NCBI GenBank assembly: GCA_030544215.1
Contig: JARZZO010000013.1
Coordinates: 46,085,196 to 46,149,195 of the forward strand
DNA from: Zantedeschia hybrid cultivar
Taxonomy: Eukaryota > Streptophyta > Magnoliopsida > Alismatales > Araceae
Length of the DNA stretch: 64,000 nt
Direction of reading: 5' to 3'
Shown: positions 63,226 through 64,000 of the stretch, in pieces
How positions within the stretch are numbered: position 1 is the first letter of the stretch
Layout: every line of letters starts with the position of its first letter
Made by a program: the position numbers and the translations under genes
Notes under the pieces: generated by a model
What the model was told of the DNA's origin: nothing
Database searches by the model: none
The model's input: only the letters and a program-made list of their open reading frames with translations

Positions 63226-63553
63226 GGAGGGTCAAAATGGGTCCAGACCTGTTAACAGATCTATCCGAACCCGTTAACCATGGGTCTGAATATACCCATT
63301 TACTTGCCAACCATGCTATTTCTGACCGGATTTGTAAGAGTGGGAGTGAAATCAAGCCCAGTAGTCTGGCATATTAAGATTTAAGATAAATAAATTCTCT
63401 ATTAGGCTTGTTTATCTTCCAACATCAACTGAATAAGAAGTGCATCCAAAGTCCGACCTGTTTACCCATTGAGTTTATTGGTTCTGATCTGAGTAGGGGT
63501 AAAGGCTCATTTTGGGTATGGGTCTACCCAAACGCAGACCATTGACAGCCCTA
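63226..63553. repeat. Possible small hAT-like element
   Basis: Left GGAGGGTCAAAATGGGTCC and right end complement TAGGGCTGTCAATGGTCTG are loosely inverted. The interior has repeated GGGTCTG / ACCCATT words. No clear duplication. Confidence 0.35.
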
Positions 63554-63830
63554 CATCAGAGCCAATGCTGATAGGAGAAGTAGAGGTCGCAGAATGAATG
63601 GATGAATATCCATTTCAATGTAGACCTGAGCCATACCCCCATTGGTGATCTCCCACATAACAAAGGTAACTTTCAGCACTGATCTGAGACTGCCTACAAT
63701 AGATCGAATGAAGGATTCCTGGAATAGCATGGTTGGCAATTCCACCCACACAGGAATGCTAGGTACTCCACCCACGTGGGAATCACAGAGATTACCTCAT
63801 ATGAGCAGAATTTTGACGGCGATTTGAAGG
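63551..63830 (-). pseudogene. LINE ORF1 fragment
   Basis: 74 codons: VPSIPVWVELPTMLFQESFI, SIVGSLRSVLKV, then AQVYIEMDI. These match the pattern of DUF4283-type ORF1 proteins (WVELPxLP.., DxxTxxxxRVYVEMD). Short and isolated. Confidence 0.55.
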
Positions 63831-63873
63831 AGGGTAATGCTTATTGCACTGCCAGGCAGCTTGAACTGTTCTT

Positions 63874-63910
63874 GTGCTGCCGTCTGATCCTGGTGATCGG
63901 ATGGTAGCAC
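63874..63910. repeat. Short hairpin
   Basis: GTGCTGCCGTCTGATC and GATCGGATGGTAGCAC pair at 13 of 16 positions around a 5-base loop. Similar hairpins occur in small foldback transposons; the window ends before an element can be outlined. Confidence 0.45.
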
Positions 63911-64000
63911 AACAGCGGGTTTCCTTTTTCAAAAAAAATTGTCATGTCGGGGGGACCACCTCAGCTCAAGATGGGACAGTCGGAAAATACAAAAACATAG

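Overview
The window is plant nuclear DNA: one very large intron-rich gene, read left to right, swollen by nested transposable elements. The gene is recognisable as TIC40, a chloroplast inner-envelope import co-chaperone. Its single membrane segment, STI1/Hop-Hip-like C-terminus and stop codon can all be joined across 13 GT-AG exons between 11185 and 62292. The transit-peptide exon is not visible and probably lies left of the window. About 1.09 kb of coding sequence is spread over 51.1 kb, so roughly 98% of the visible gene is intron. The species cannot be fixed; the plastid gene, LINEs, chromoviruses and MITEs indicate a seed plant, probably an angiosperm with TE-rich long introns.

Layout. 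1-9170: decayed Tat/Ogre-like Ty3 element on the minus strand, entered at RT/RNase H, with its 5' LTR at 7406-9170. 9171-10676: LINE remnant whose middle is inverted. 11185-11645: first three visible TIC40 exons. 11646-32320: a 20.7-kb intron holding a Copia-LTR-like remnant, a minus-strand LINE split by a chromovirus copy, a plus-strand LINE of about 5.7 kb, and a solo LTR nested inside another solo LTR. 32321-39429: four exons with LINE pieces between them. 39430-51555: a 12-kb intron with a LINE split by a 3-kb solo LTR, a 5'-truncated LINE, a hAT-like MITE, an RTE LINE, a Mutator-like MITE, a SINE-like insertion and a small foldback. 51556-53706: five closely spaced exons encoding most of the C-terminus. 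54318-60052: a chromovirus with gag-pol domains but terminal repeats of only 47 bp. 62233-62292: last exon. The rest is 3' flank with small repeats.

The only host gene is TIC40; its reading frame is intact at every visible junction. Coding remnants outside it are retroelement-derived and mostly broken. The strongest unusual observations are the 47-bp-LTR chromovirus, whose pol frame runs out of its 3' LTR into host DNA; solo LTRs in solo LTRs with exact target duplications; an in-place LINE inversion; and a TATA box held in a pairable inverted repeat in all four copies of one LTR family.
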